Notes under the pieces: model-generated
What the model was told of the DNA's origin: nothing
Seen by the model: the letters and a program-made list of their open reading frames with translations, nothing else
The model's database searches: none
Program-made: the position numbers and the translations under genes
Part shown: positions 1 through 8,822 of the stretch, one piece after another
How positions within the stretch are numbered: the first letter of the stretch is position 1
How the letters are laid out: each line of letters begins with the position of its first letter
Origin: Synechococcus sp. CC9311
GTDB taxonomy: Bacteria > Cyanobacteriota > Cyanobacteriia > PCC-6307 > Cyanobiaceae
Length of the DNA: 64,000 nucleotides
Direction: 5' to 3'
Assembly (NCBI RefSeq): GCF_000014585.1
Contig: NC_008319.1
Span: 310,001-374,000 of the forward strand

Positions 1-125
1 TGATCGCTGATCGCCTTCAGAACCCTGAAGATGACGCCATTCAGGCGCGTTGCTTGGAGCGAGTCAGTGATCTTTGCAAGCGGTTTCCGCTCTATGCCCC
101 TGCTTTGGAACCGGCTCTCGCTTGA
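1..125 (+). CDS. glyA: Serine hydroxymethyltransferase, C-terminal end (partial)
   Basis: Only the last 40 codons lie in the window (reading frame starts at base 3). The tail contains [12 protein letters not shown], which matches the characteristic C-terminus of GlyA (an RV..LC.RFPLY pattern). The enzyme interconverts serine and glycine while charging tetrahydrofolate, in the cytosol. The catalytic PLP domain lies outside the window, so the call rests on this tail alone. An 89-bp gap separates it from the next gene on the same strand. Confidence 0.72.
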   Translation, partial: IADRLQNPEDDAIQARCLERVSDLCKRFPLYAPALEPALA

Positions 126-214
126 GGGTCTTAACCGCCGTGTCCTTCAGCTTTTTTCTGCCTAATATTGATTTCTAAAAGATCCTGTTAGGTGACCTTT
201 CGCCGGAGTTTTTT

Positions 215-1339
215 GTGACGTTCGCGAGTACTCCTCTCGCAGTCGCTTCGGCGAGTCTGGTGGTCGCTGCTGTCATTACGACGCTGCTTGTTCCCCTAGT
301 TCGTGGGCTGGGTTTGAGATTAGGTCTCACGGATCAGCCCGATTCGCGCAAACAGCACACCACCCCCATGGTGCGATTGGGGGGCATTGCCTTAGTTCTG
401 GGTTTTTGTTTGTCCCTTGGGGTGACGTGGTGGATGGGCGGGTTTGGCATGTTGGCCCCGGCCCGTGACCAGCTGATCTGGACCACGCTTGCAGGGTCGC
501 TCTGCTTCTTCGTCATCGGTCTTGCTGACGATCTATTCGCCCTGTCCCCTTGGCCGCGCCTAGCGGGTCAGATCGCTGTTTCGATGGTGGTTTGGTCTCA
601 GGGTGTCCGTATTGGAGCGATTGATCTGCCCTGGGTAGCAAGCAGCTCTGAAGCCTTGCTGCTTCCTGATCTGCTCAGCTTGGCCGCCACCGTGATTTGG
701 CTGGTGGGGATCACCAATGCGATCAACTGGCTTGATGGTCTTGACGGTTTGGCCGCAGGTGTTGCTGGAATCGCAGCGGTTGGCTTGGTGTCAGTGAGTT
801 TTTCGCTCCATCAGTCAGCGGCTGCTTTTCTTGCTGCCGCGTTAGCTGGCAGTTGCCTTGGCTTCCTCCGCCACAACTTCAATCCGGCCCGCATCTTTAT
901 GGGTGATGGCGGATCGTATTTTTTGGGATTCACCTTGGCCGCCGTGAGCATTGTGGGTCCGGCAAAAGGGCTGACAACGGTGAGCTTGTTGCTGCCGTTG
1001 TTGATTCTTTCGTTGCCCTTGGCAGATATGTCGGCCGTGATCATGGGACGTCTCAGCGATGGTCACTCCCCCTTTTATCCAGATCGCCGCCATCTCCATC
1101 ACCGCCTTCTTCGTGCTGGCTTTAGCCATCGACGCACGGTCCTTTTGATCTATGTGTTCACCCAGTGGTTGGCATCGTTGGCCATGGTGGTGGCCAACGT
1201 GGAAATGCGTTTTCTCTGGCTTGGGCTGGCTACGGCCATCCTTGTGGCCACGGTTGTGACCATCAATCGTCAGCGTCATCTCGAGGCGGCGATTGAACCT
1301 TCAGAACTGGACCCTTCAGCCACTGACCGCCATGGCTGA
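215..1339 (+). CDS. WecA/MraY-type glycosyl-1-phosphate transferase (GT4 family)
   Basis: A polytopic membrane protein of 374 residues that should transfer a sugar-1-phosphate from a UDP-sugar to polyprenyl phosphate, the first step of a lipid-linked glycan (O-antigen-like or wall polymer). Seen directly: many hydrophobic helices, the ADD motif (GLADDLFAL), the [13 protein letters not shown] motif, FMGDGG, and the histidine-rich loop [12 protein letters not shown] typical of the WecA branch. The start is a GTG with a GGAG ribosome-binding site about 6 bases upstream. The last 8 bases overlap the start of cinA, suggesting translational coupling. True MraY is possible but the HHRLLRAG loop fits WecA/TagO better. 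Confidence 0.85.
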   Translation: MTFASTPLAVASASLVVAAVITTLLVPLVRGLGLRLGLTDQPDSRKQHTTPMVRLGGIALVLGFCLSLGVTWWMGGFGMLAPARDQLIWTTLAGSLCFFVIGLADDLFALSPWPRLAGQIAVSMVVWSQGVRIGAIDLPWVASSSEALLLPDLLSLAATVIWLVGITNAINWLDGLDGLAAGVAGIAAVGLVSVSFSLHQSAAAFLAAALAGSCLGFLRHNFNPARIFMGDGGSYFLGFTLAAVSIVGPAKGLTTVSLLLPLLILSLPLADMSAVIMGRLSDGHSPFYPDRRHLHHRLLRAGFSHRRTVLLIYVFTQWLASLAMVVANVEMRFLWLGLATAILVATVVTINRQRHLEAAIEPSELDPSATDRHG

Positions 1340-2603
1340 TCGCTCTGAGCGTTCTGGTGTGGAGATCCTCTGTGTTGGGACGGAGCTCCTGCTTGGCAAC
1401 ATCCTCAACGGAAACGCCCGTTGGCTGTCGGAGGAGCTTGCCACTCTTGGCCTCCCTCACTTTCGCCAAACCGTTGTGGGCGACAACCGCGATCGCCTGA
1501 TTGCCCTGGTTCAGGAGATTGCGCAACGCTCCAGGGTGTTGATCGTGACCGGTGGGCTTGGACCAACCCCGGATGACCTCACCACGGAGGCGATTGCAGC
1601 TGCGTTTTCTGTTCCTTTGGAAGAGCGCGTCGACGTTTGGTCTGACATTCAAGAGAAAGCCCGTAGCCGCGGTCGCACCCCTAGCCCTGAAACCCGTCGT
1701 CAGGCGTTATTGCCTGTTGGCGCTGAGGTTTTATGGAATCCAACCGGAACCGCTCCTGGCATGATCTGGACCCCGGTGCCTGGATTTTCAGTTCTCACGT
1801 TTCCCGGTGTGCCCAGTGAGATGAAAGCGATGTGGAAGGCCACAGCGGTGCCTTGGTTCCGCTCGTCTGGTCTCTCCAAGGGTGTGTTTGTGAGCCGTTT
1901 GCTGCATTTCTGGGGAATTGGCGAATCCACGTTGGCCGAACAGGTGGCTGATTTGTTGGAGGGGGTGAACCCCACCGTTGCGCCGTATGCCGGTCGCGGA
2001 GAGGTGAAGCTGCGAATTACGGCCTGCGCCGATGTGTCTTCGAAGGCTTGGGTCTTGGTGGATCAAATCGAGCAGGAGTTGCGCCAGCGCACGGGCAATC
2101 TTTGCTTCGGCGTGGATGAAGATTCGCTGGCTTCTGTTGTTTTGAAGCGGCTGGGGCAAACAGGCCAAACGCTATCTGTGGCGGAATCCTGCACGGGTGG
2201 AGGGTTAGGCGCTGAGCTCACAGCCGTGCCAGGCGCCTCTTCCGTGATGCTTGGCGGAGTGATCTCTTATTCCAATGCGGTGAAGCGAGATCTGTTGTCA
2301 GTGCCTGAAGATCTGCTCACGCAACACGGTGCGGTGAGTGCGCAAGTTGCCGAGGCAATGGCGCTAGGTGTTCGTCGTCTCACCGGATCAGACTGGGCGC
2401 TTTCGATTACGGGAATCGCCGGCCCTGATGGCGGAACGCCGGAAAAACCCGTGGGATTGGTATTTGTTGGTGTTGCTGGGCCGGATGGATGCAGCACTGA
2501 GATGTTGCGCTTAGGCCCGACGCGAGGTCGGGAGTGGATCCGTATCGTTAGCGCTGGTGAGGTTTTGAATCGGCTTCGCTTGCGCTTGATGGTCAACGAT
2601 TAG
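1332..2603 (+). CDS. cinA: CinA family protein (MoCF domain plus nicotinamide-nucleotide amidase domain)
   Basis: 423 residues from the ATG that overlaps the previous stop codon. The N-terminal part (about 1-170) is a MoaB/MogA-like domain with [17 protein letters not shown] and the [18 protein letters not shown] motif. The C-terminal part (about 265-423) is the CinA/PncC amidase domain with [20 protein letters not shown] and [18 protein letters not shown]. The family hydrolyses nicotinamide mononucleotide (pyridine nucleotide salvage) and was first linked to competence. An in-frame start 39 bases upstream exists but lies inside the upstream gene and is not needed. Confidence 0.92.
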   Translation: MADRSERSGVEILCVGTELLLGNILNGNARWLSEELATLGLPHFRQTVVGDNRDRLIALVQEIAQRSRVLIVTGGLGPTPDDLTTEAIAAAFSVPLEERVDVWSDIQEKARSRGRTPSPETRRQALLPVGAEVLWNPTGTAPGMIWTPVPGFSVLTFPGVPSEMKAMWKATAVPWFRSSGLSKGVFVSRLLHFWGIGESTLAEQVADLLEGVNPTVAPYAGRGEVKLRITACADVSSKAWVLVDQIEQELRQRTGNLCFGVDEDSLASVVLKRLGQTGQTLSVAESCTGGGLGAELTAVPGASSVMLGGVISYSNAVKRDLLSVPEDLLTQHGAVSAQVAEAMALGVRRLTGSDWALSITGIAGPDGGTPEKPVGLVFVGVAGPDGCSTEMLRLGPTRGREWIRIVSAGEVLNRLRLRLMVND

Positions 2604-2700
2604 GAGCCGCAACAGGAGAAGGAGGGCTGAAAGGCGAGCTCAAGTGGATTGGATTCAACGCCGTTTCCCTCTAGGGTTTTGAGTGAATTGTCGAATGGGA

Positions 2701-4107
2701 ATGAGCAGCGGAACCCTTTACGACAAAGTTTGGGATCTTCATCGCGTTGCGGAACTCTCTGGCGGCTCTACCCAGCTGTTGATTGGGTTGCATCTGATCC
2801 ATGAAGTCACGAGCCCTCAGGCATTTGTTGCCCTCGAAGACAAGGGGTTGAAGGTGCGTTGTCCGGAGCGAACGGTGGCGACCGTGGACCACATCGTTCC
2901 CACTACCAATCAGGCCAGGCCTTTTGCTGACCCCTTGGCGGAGGAGATGCTCAGCACCCTGGAGCGCAACTGCAGCAAGCATGGAATCGTGCTCAATGGG
3001 ATTGGTAGTGGTCGTCAAGGAATTGTGCATGTGATTGCGCCGGAGTTGGGATTGACGCAGCCCGGCATGACGGTGGCCTGCGGGGACTCGCACACCTCAA
3101 CGCACGGAGCCTTTGGGGCAATCGCCTTTGGTATTGGCACGTCTCAGGTTCGTGATGTGCTGGCTAGCCAAAGCTTGGCGATGAACAAACTCAAGGTTCG
3201 TCGGCTTTGGTTTGACAATCAGCTGAGCCCCGGGGTGTTTGCCAAAGATTTGATCCTGCATGTGATTCGTTCGCTTGGGGTCAAGGCTGGGGTTGGCCAT
3301 GCCTACGAGTTCGCTGGACCGGCGATCGATGCTCTCTCGATGGAAGAGCGGATGACCCTCTGCAACATGGCGATTGAGGGGGGAGCCCGCTGCGGTTACG
3401 TCAATCCCGACCAGACGACCTTTGATTATTTGAAGGGGCGACCTTCCGTACCGAGTGGTGGGGCCTGGAATCGGGCGACACGTTGGTGGCGCTCACTGGC
3501 ATCGAATGCCGATGCTGTCTTTGACGATGAACTGCGTTTTGATGCAGCAACGATTTCCCCAACGGTGACCTGGGGGATCACTCCTGGTCAGGGGATCGGT
3601 GTGGATGAACAGGTCCCAACGCCAGAGCAACTAGATCCCGCCGATCGACCGATCGCGGAAGAGGCTTATCGCTACATGGATTTAACGCCTGGTCAGGCCA
3701 TTGCCGGTGTGCCAGTCGATGTCTGCTTCATCGGCAGTTGCACCAATGGTCGCCTCAGTGATCTGAAGGCCGCCGCCGCTGTGGCTCGGGGGAGGCAAGT
3801 GGCTGCTGGGATCAAGGCCTTTGTTGTTCCTGGTTCTGAGCAGGTGGCTCGTGCTGCTGAGGCTGAAGGCCTTGACCAAGTGTTTCGCGATGCTGGGTTT
3901 GAGTGGCGTGAGCCTGGCTGCTCGATGTGCTTAGCAATGAATCCCGATCGCCTTGAGGGGCGTCAGATCAGTGCGAGCTCCAGTAACCGCAACTTCAAGG
4001 GGCGCCAGGGATCTGCCAGCGGCCGAACATTACTGATGAGCCCTGCCATGGTGGCTGCCGCTGCCGTGACTGGTTATGTCAGCGATGTTCGCTCGCTCGG
4101 GGACTGA
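2701..4107 (+). CDS. leuC: 3-isopropylmalate dehydratase large subunit
   Basis: 468 residues. LeuC and LeuD isomerise 2-isopropylmalate to 3-isopropylmalate in leucine synthesis. The three cysteines that hold the 4Fe-4S cluster are visible: Cys347 in GSCTNGR and Cys407/Cys410 in [25 protein letters not shown] is the family signature. I chose the ATG giving [14 protein letters not shown] because homologues start there; GTG at 2683 and ATG at 2695 are in frame but add residues not usual in the family. leuD follows after 72 bp on the same strand, so the two subunits are likely co-transcribed. Confidence 0.95.
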   Translation: MSSGTLYDKVWDLHRVAELSGGSTQLLIGLHLIHEVTSPQAFVALEDKGLKVRCPERTVATVDHIVPTTNQARPFADPLAEEMLSTLERNCSKHGIVLNGIGSGRQGIVHVIAPELGLTQPGMTVACGDSHTSTHGAFGAIAFGIGTSQVRDVLASQSLAMNKLKVRRLWFDNQLSPGVFAKDLILHVIRSLGVKAGVGHAYEFAGPAIDALSMEERMTLCNMAIEGGARCGYVNPDQTTFDYLKGRPSVPSGGAWNRATRWWRSLASNADAVFDDELRFDAATISPTVTWGITPGQGIGVDEQVPTPEQLDPADRPIAEEAYRYMDLTPGQAIAGVPVDVCFIGSCTNGRLSDLKAAAAVARGRQVAAGIKAFVVPGSEQVARAAEAEGLDQVFRDAGFEWREPGCSMCLAMNPDRLEGRQISASSSNRNFKGRQGSASGRTLLMSPAMVAAAAVTGYVSDVRSLGD

Positions 4108-4179
4108 TTTTCATCTGTGGCGGAAGAGTTCGACGCCATTTGACTGTTTTGGTTGCTGTTTTATTCCTTTTGATCCTTC

Positions 4180-4815
4180 ATGACGCAGACCCACGATTTC
4201 CCTCAAGGCCTGATTACCAAGATTGAAGGTCGCGCCCTTGTCTTGCGGGGTGATGACATCGATACCGATCGGATTATTCCGGCTCGATTCTTGAAATGCG
4301 TGAGTTTTGAATCACTCGGAGCGCAGGCCTTCGCTGATGACCGAAAGGAGCTTGAAGGAGGCCATCCCTTTGACCTTCCTGCACATCAGGGAGCCTCGAT
4401 TTTGGTGGTGAATGACAACTTCGGTTGTGGCTCCAGTCGTGAGCATGCACCTCAAGCCTTAATGCGTTGGGGGATCAGGGCTCTGGTTGGAGTGAGTTTT
4501 GCGGAAATTTTTTACGGCAATTGCTTGGCTTTAGGAATCCCTTGTGCCAAGGCCAGTCAGGACGAGGTGCGCGCTTTGCAAGATGCAATGGCCCTAGACC
4601 CCTCAGCAACCTGGACTTTCGACTTGGAGACCTCATGTTGCAGTAGTGATCTGGGGCGTTGGTCGTTTGAGGTGGATCCAGGTCCGCGCGACATGCTCCT
4701 TTCGGGTCGTTGGGATGCGACAGGGCAGCTTTTGGCTCGGGATGCGGAGTTGCAGAGCACGATCGATCGACTTCCGTACTTGAACGGGTTTTGCACGGAT
4801 ACGGCAGACACTTGA
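4180..4815 (+). CDS. leuD: 3-isopropylmalate dehydratase small subunit
   Basis: 211 residues. This is the swivelling subunit that completes the isopropylmalate isomerase. Motifs seen: the DDIDTDRIIPARFLK segment near residue 24 and NFGCGSSREHAPQAL near residue 83, both typical of LeuD. It lies directly after leuC. The last 40 or so residues are less conserved in appearance but the length is normal for the family. Confidence 0.95.
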   Translation: MTQTHDFPQGLITKIEGRALVLRGDDIDTDRIIPARFLKCVSFESLGAQAFADDRKELEGGHPFDLPAHQGASILVVNDNFGCGSSREHAPQALMRWGIRALVGVSFAEIFYGNCLALGIPCAKASQDEVRALQDAMALDPSATWTFDLETSCCSSDLGRWSFEVDPGPRDMLLSGRWDATGQLLARDAELQSTIDRLPYLNGFCTDTADT

Positions 4816-4851
4816 TTTAGTGTCTATGAAGGAAGAAGCGGCATCGACGTC

Positions 4852-5325
4852 ATGACATTCCTTCTGAAGCGGATCTGGTGTGCTTTTGGCTCGATGGCCC
4901 TTGTGCTTGGCCCCTCAGCTGTTGAGGCAGGCTCAGTCACAGCGATTGCGGTTGAGCCTTTCGGTACACCGCTTGAACGCTTGCTTGAGAGTGGCGCGTG
5001 TCAGGGATGTGATTTACGTGATGCGGATCTACGCGGCCGTCATCTGATCGGAGCTGATTTGCGTGATGCTGATTTGCGCGGGGCACAGCTCAGCGGGGTG
5101 AATCTTGAAGGTGCCGATTTGAGTGGTGCCAGGCTTGATGGTGCCCGCTTGCAGGGGGCGATGCTGAGTAACGCCGATCTCTCAGATAGTGATCTTCGCC
5201 ATGCCGACTTACGAGATTCGGTTGTGATTAATGCCTATGCGCCTGGAGTGCAAACTGAGGGAATGCAGTTTGCAGGTTCGGACCTAACCGGAAGCCATTT
5301 GATTTATGGCGGTGGACCTGATTGA
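4852..5325 (+). CDS. Secreted pentapeptide-repeat protein
   Basis: 157 residues. Residues 1-26 form a probable signal peptide (Lys/Arg, then a hydrophobic run, ending in VEAG), so the mature protein should be periplasmic or lumenal. Residues about 50-135 are A(D/N)Lxx-type pentapeptide repeats (CDLRDADLRGRHL, NLEGADLSGARLDGARLQG) expected to fold as a right-handed beta helix. Such proteins are abundant in cyanobacteria but few have known functions. A CQGC pair just before the repeats is unusual and could form a disulfide. The start has a GGAAGAAG purine stretch upstream. It converges with the next gene, leaving 12 bp. Confidence 0.85.
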   Translation: MTFLLKRIWCAFGSMALVLGPSAVEAGSVTAIAVEPFGTPLERLLESGACQGCDLRDADLRGRHLIGADLRDADLRGAQLSGVNLEGADLSGARLDGARLQGAMLSNADLSDSDLRHADLRDSVVINAYAPGVQTEGMQFAGSDLTGSHLIYGGGPD

Positions 5326-5337
5326 TAAAGTGCTTAA

Positions 5338-8300
5338 TCAGAATAGGCGATTATCTAAATCGTTTGATGGGTTATAAGGGACAAACGGAATTCCGGTTCC
5401 TGTGAAATTAAAGTCATTGAGACGGAAGCGGAAACCTCCTATGCCTCGATAGGGATTGAAGTAAAAGCCGAAGTCATAGGAGCGACGCTGCCAGCGAAGT
5501 TCGATATTTGAATTGATTATGTCACCATAAAATTCTGAAGCTGGATCTACATTTAAGCCCACACCTGCATTCAAAATCAATGGACCTGCGATCTGTTGTG
5601 TAAGGCCTAAACCCAAAGTGCCAAGGTCAATGGCTTGATCAAAATCGAAAGGACTTGCTCCCTGCTTGAGGGTGCCACCACCAGTAACGGAGATTCTGGT
5701 GTAATCAAAAAATGGTTTGCTAAAAGTTCCCAAGGTCAGAGTTGGACCACCAGTGAGGCTAATTGTGTTTTGCCTTCTGCCGTCTCCAAAGGCTGCCAGC
5801 TGTGTTCTGATGTTGGTCCTGAAGTTAAGTCCTGGAACAATCGCGACCGGGGAGTAACGATATGCCGCTAAAGGGGTTAGTTCTGCAGGTTTTCCGCGCC
5901 ATATTGGATAGCTGCTGTTAAGAGATCCGTAGAAATTAGCTCTCCATAAATCAGTTAGGTTTTCGCTTTCAAACCTTTCGGCTTGATAGTTTCCGGCTCC
6001 AATGCGCCAAATATAATTATTGGAGAGTTTCCCGACATTGAAACCTCCTCTTTTTTCCAAAAATCCACCAAAGGCAGAATAAACATCTGTTTCCCCGAGC
6101 GATCCGTTGAAAGCACGGAAGCGATAAGCCGAAAAGCCTCTGAGCTGCACTGCGCCAAGCCAGGGAAGAGAGATGCTTTTCTTTGCTTCGCCAGAAAAGC
6201 GACTTCCATTCATGAAGTTATCAGGATTGAAAGTACTAACGTCTGCTTTGGCTTCAACTTCCCATCCCCAGATTTTACTGATTAACTCTGCCTCTAACCC
6301 GAAAATGTCACCAATCTCTAATGGTTGGCTGACTTTGCCACTATCAATCGAGCTACCAGGTTCTACATAACTGTTTGTTTCCCCATCAATTGCCCGTTGC
6401 AAAAGAATCTGCGGTTGTAGGCTTAATAATGTGTTCTCGCTCAGCTCGATCGGCTTGAGATCACGACCAACAAAAAAGCCATCGCGGTCATCATTGTCGA
6501 TGCCAAATACCCAGCGATTTTCGACCTCTTCTTCCTTGGTAATACGTTGAGTTCGGCTCACCGGAATGGGGAGTCGTTCCTCCACGATCAGGCGATTGCG
6601 CTTGCTCTCGATCAATACATCGCCGTTGGGCTGTTCTTTAGCAGTGACATCCTCAGAATCAATTCTTGTTTGTGCGGGTGTAAAGGGATCATTGGTAAAA
6701 CCCATTCGATCAGCTGTCCAACCGTCCGGTGTGATTGAGACTTTGGAGGCTTGGATGCGCCATCGGCTGATTTGGCCAGTAACGAGTTGTGTTTTGCCCA
6801 GCTCCTGAAGCTGAGACGATCGAACGCCACCAAAGTTGTTGTCATCATCAACAGATTGATTGTTAGTAGTTTTTGGAACTCCAAATCGTCTTTCGATCGT
6901 TAGTCGTTGCTGAAACTGAATGCTGCTAATTCTTTGGTCGATCATCGCGATCGCTTGTTCGCGCAATTCTTCCTGCTCGGCTGGTGTCATCCCTGAGTAG
7001 CGAGACAGGGCTATCGGTTCAGCAGGAACAATTGGTTTCTTCCCTCCTGTGCCAAGTGTGATCTCTTCTAGCTCTTCGTTCAGGCTGAGTTGGGCCTGGC
7101 GGGAAGCTCGATCAGGGTCAGGGCAGCCAAGGGGCGGCGGAACGTCAGTAACTTGAGTTGCAATTTTGTCTTTGCCCCAGCGATAGCGCAACCCAAGTAG
7201 ATAAGCATTGCTTCCTTCTTTGACACCGTTATAGGTGCCAAACGCACCAGATCGATGGTGAATTCTTCCGACCATAGAGAGTTGGTCTGATACCGAAGCT
7301 TCCAGCTCAAAAGCTAAGTAATTAAGTAGTTGGGAAAAGTTTTCTCGAAAGGTACGCTCGTAATTACTTACAGATGTGTTGTAACTAATGCCTTCTACGA
7401 AGCCGAAACTTAACCAAGGTTGCACCCATAGCCTGACACCCAATCCAACAATTGCCTCGCCAAAAAATTGCTCGGGAGTATCCGCATTAGGCTCATTTTG
7501 GTTGAATTCTCCACCTTGTTGCTCGAATGCCTGATGGCCGAAAAGGTCGGCCTCTAGCTCCAGCGAAACGGGCCCAGCGCGCCAAATTCGTTTTTGCATA
7601 CTGACACCCAATAAATATTCCTCTCTTAGGCGCCCGTTGAAGAGAAAGGTGTCGCCGAAATTGGAATCAATCATCTGACCGCCCCAGACGGTGACAGCCC
7701 AGGGATGGGGATGCCAATCTGGGATGGGAGGGAGTGGTGCTGGGCAGGCCATGCCCTCAGCAAGTTTCTTGTCGTTCTGACTCTTCTCCCCTGTAGAGGG
7801 AACCGTCCATGTGTTGAGAGGCAGGATTGCTTCGTCCCAAAAGTTCCCAACAGCACCTTGAGTATTGACGCGCTCTGGCGTTGTGCTGCCTAGCTCTAAA
7901 TCGATGGCTGTCGGGAAGCCCAGCCCTGTGCTTTCCATGACAGGTAGCAACTGTTCAGGGTTGCTTGAGGAGGACGAGGAGGGAACGGTTGATGAAGGAC
8001 CAAAACCTTCAGACAGCTCATCTAGTTCAAGAACGCCGTAAACGTCTTCTAATTCTCCGCTGTTTTGGATCAGGCTGTAGCGGAAGCTGCTTGCCTGGAA
8101 GTACTGCGACCCGCGACGTAGTCGCACGCTTCCGCGGGCGAACAGAGTATTGAAGTTGCTGTCAAATTCAACTCGATCGGCCTGAAGAATCCCTCCACGC
8201 AGTTGAGCTTGCACATTGCCTTCAGCAATAAAAACTCCTCGGCGCGCATCAAACGATTGCCGGTCAGCTTTGAGATCAATTTCTTCCGGAGGCTTGGCCG

Positions 8301-8547
8301 TTGAGGGTTGGCTTGTTTCTGTTGAGACCTCAGGATTTGATGGGGGACTGGGAAGAGCTGGCTCTACGTCGATCGGGACCGGACCATCGTCAGAGAGAGA
8401 ATTCTCAGTGTTTTCAGACTGTCCCTCAATCGTCTCAATCTTTTCAAGAGAGGTGTCCACAATCTGAGAGCGGACAGGGACGCCCGTCAGCGCAGCGGCA
8501 ACAGCCAGTGATCCTGCGATCCTGGTGATGGGGCTCAACGCCGACAA
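5338..8547 (-). CDS. Cyanobacterial LptD-like outer-membrane protein (OstA/LptA-like domain plus DUF3769)
   Basis: 1069 residues with an N-terminal export signal (about 1-28) and a Pro/Ser/Glu-rich linker. Residues about 90-175 are an OstA/LptA-like beta-jellyroll (ADRQSFDARRGVFIAEGNV, QADRVEFD). The rest is a long region of alternating beta segments ending in FRLNDFNF and a terminal aromatic RLF, as expected for a large beta barrel (DUF3769). By family it should insert lipopolysaccharide or another lipid into the outer membrane. The start must be TTG (8547) or an internal TTG, because an in-frame stop lies upstream and no ATG sits near. psbI lies 93 bp upstream on the same strand. Confidence 0.8.
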   Translation of the reverse strand: MSALSPITRIAGSLAVAAALTGVPVRSQIVDTSLEKIETIEGQSENTENSLSDDGPVPIDVEPALPSPPSNPEVSTETSQPSTAKPPEEIDLKADRQSFDARRGVFIAEGNVQAQLRGGILQADRVEFDSNFNTLFARGSVRLRRGSQYFQASSFRYSLIQNSGELEDVYGVLELDELSEGFGPSSTVPSSSSSSNPEQLLPVMESTGLGFPTAIDLELGSTTPERVNTQGAVGNFWDEAILPLNTWTVPSTGEKSQNDKKLAEGMACPAPLPPIPDWHPHPWAVTVWGGQMIDSNFGDTFLFNGRLREEYLLGVSMQKRIWRAGPVSLELEADLFGHQAFEQQGGEFNQNEPNADTPEQFFGEAIVGLGVRLWVQPWLSFGFVEGISYNTSVSNYERTFRENFSQLLNYLAFELEASVSDQLSMVGRIHHRSGAFGTYNGVKEGSNAYLLGLRYRWGKDKIATQVTDVPPPLGCPDPDRASRQAQLSLNEELEEITLGTGGKKPIVPAEPIALSRYSGMTPAEQEELREQAIAMIDQRISSIQFQQRLTIERRFGVPKTTNNQSVDDDNNFGGVRSSQLQELGKTQLVTGQISRWRIQASKVSITPDGWTADRMGFTNDPFTPAQTRIDSEDVTAKEQPNGDVLIESKRNRLIVEERLPIPVSRTQRITKEEEVENRWVFGIDNDDRDGFFVGRDLKPIELSENTLLSLQPQILLQRAIDGETNSYVEPGSSIDSGKVSQPLEIGDIFGLEAELISKIWGWEVEAKADVSTFNPDNFMNGSRFSGEAKKSISLPWLGAVQLRGFSAYRFRAFNGSLGETDVYSAFGGFLEKRGGFNVGKLSNNYIWRIGAGNYQAERFESENLTDLWRANFYGSLNSSYPIWRGKPAELTPLAAYRYSPVAIVPGLNFRTNIRTQLAAFGDGRRQNTISLTGGPTLTLGTFSKPFFDYTRISVTGGGTLKQGASPFDFDQAIDLGTLGLGLTQQIAGPLILNAGVGLNVDPASEFYGDIINSNIELRWQRRSYDFGFYFNPYRGIGGFRFRLNDFNFTGTGIPFVPYNPSNDLDNRLF

Positions 8548-8640
8548 TGGAATCCAGCAATGGCAAGCGATCCTGCCATGTGTAAAGGCTCTTTAACTCG
8601 AGGCCTAACCAGTGCTTGGCGTGACCCTGTTATCTAGGAC

Positions 8641-8760
8641 TCAATCTTCGAGATCTTTCCGGCTGGGTGTGCGGCTTGGGTCGCTGGCAAGGAAGCCAAA
8701 GACAAAGATGCCGAGAAAGAAAAAGACGACGGAATAAACCGAAATCTTGAGGGCAAGCAT
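8641..8760 (-). CDS. psbI: Photosystem II reaction center protein I
   Basis: 39 residues: a single membrane helix ([19 protein letters not shown]) followed by the conserved stromal tail [16 protein letters not shown]. This matches PsbI in length, start (MLxLKI) and tail (SDPxRxPxRKD). PsbI binds next to D1 in the PSII reaction centre and supports dimer stability and assembly. The gene is transcribed away from the mannosidase gene, with 62 bp between their starts. Confidence 0.95.
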   Translation of the reverse strand: MLALKISVYSVVFFFLGIFVFGFLASDPSRTPSRKDLED

Positions 8761-8822
8761 GGCAACCGACCGGCGTCTGAAAATTTGATCACCATTCTAT
8801 GGCTGAATGATGGAATATCTGG

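Noticed and set aside
5322-5340. CTGATT/AATCAG hairpin between the pentapeptide and LptD-like genes
   Set aside because: Too short and AT-rich to be a good terminator.
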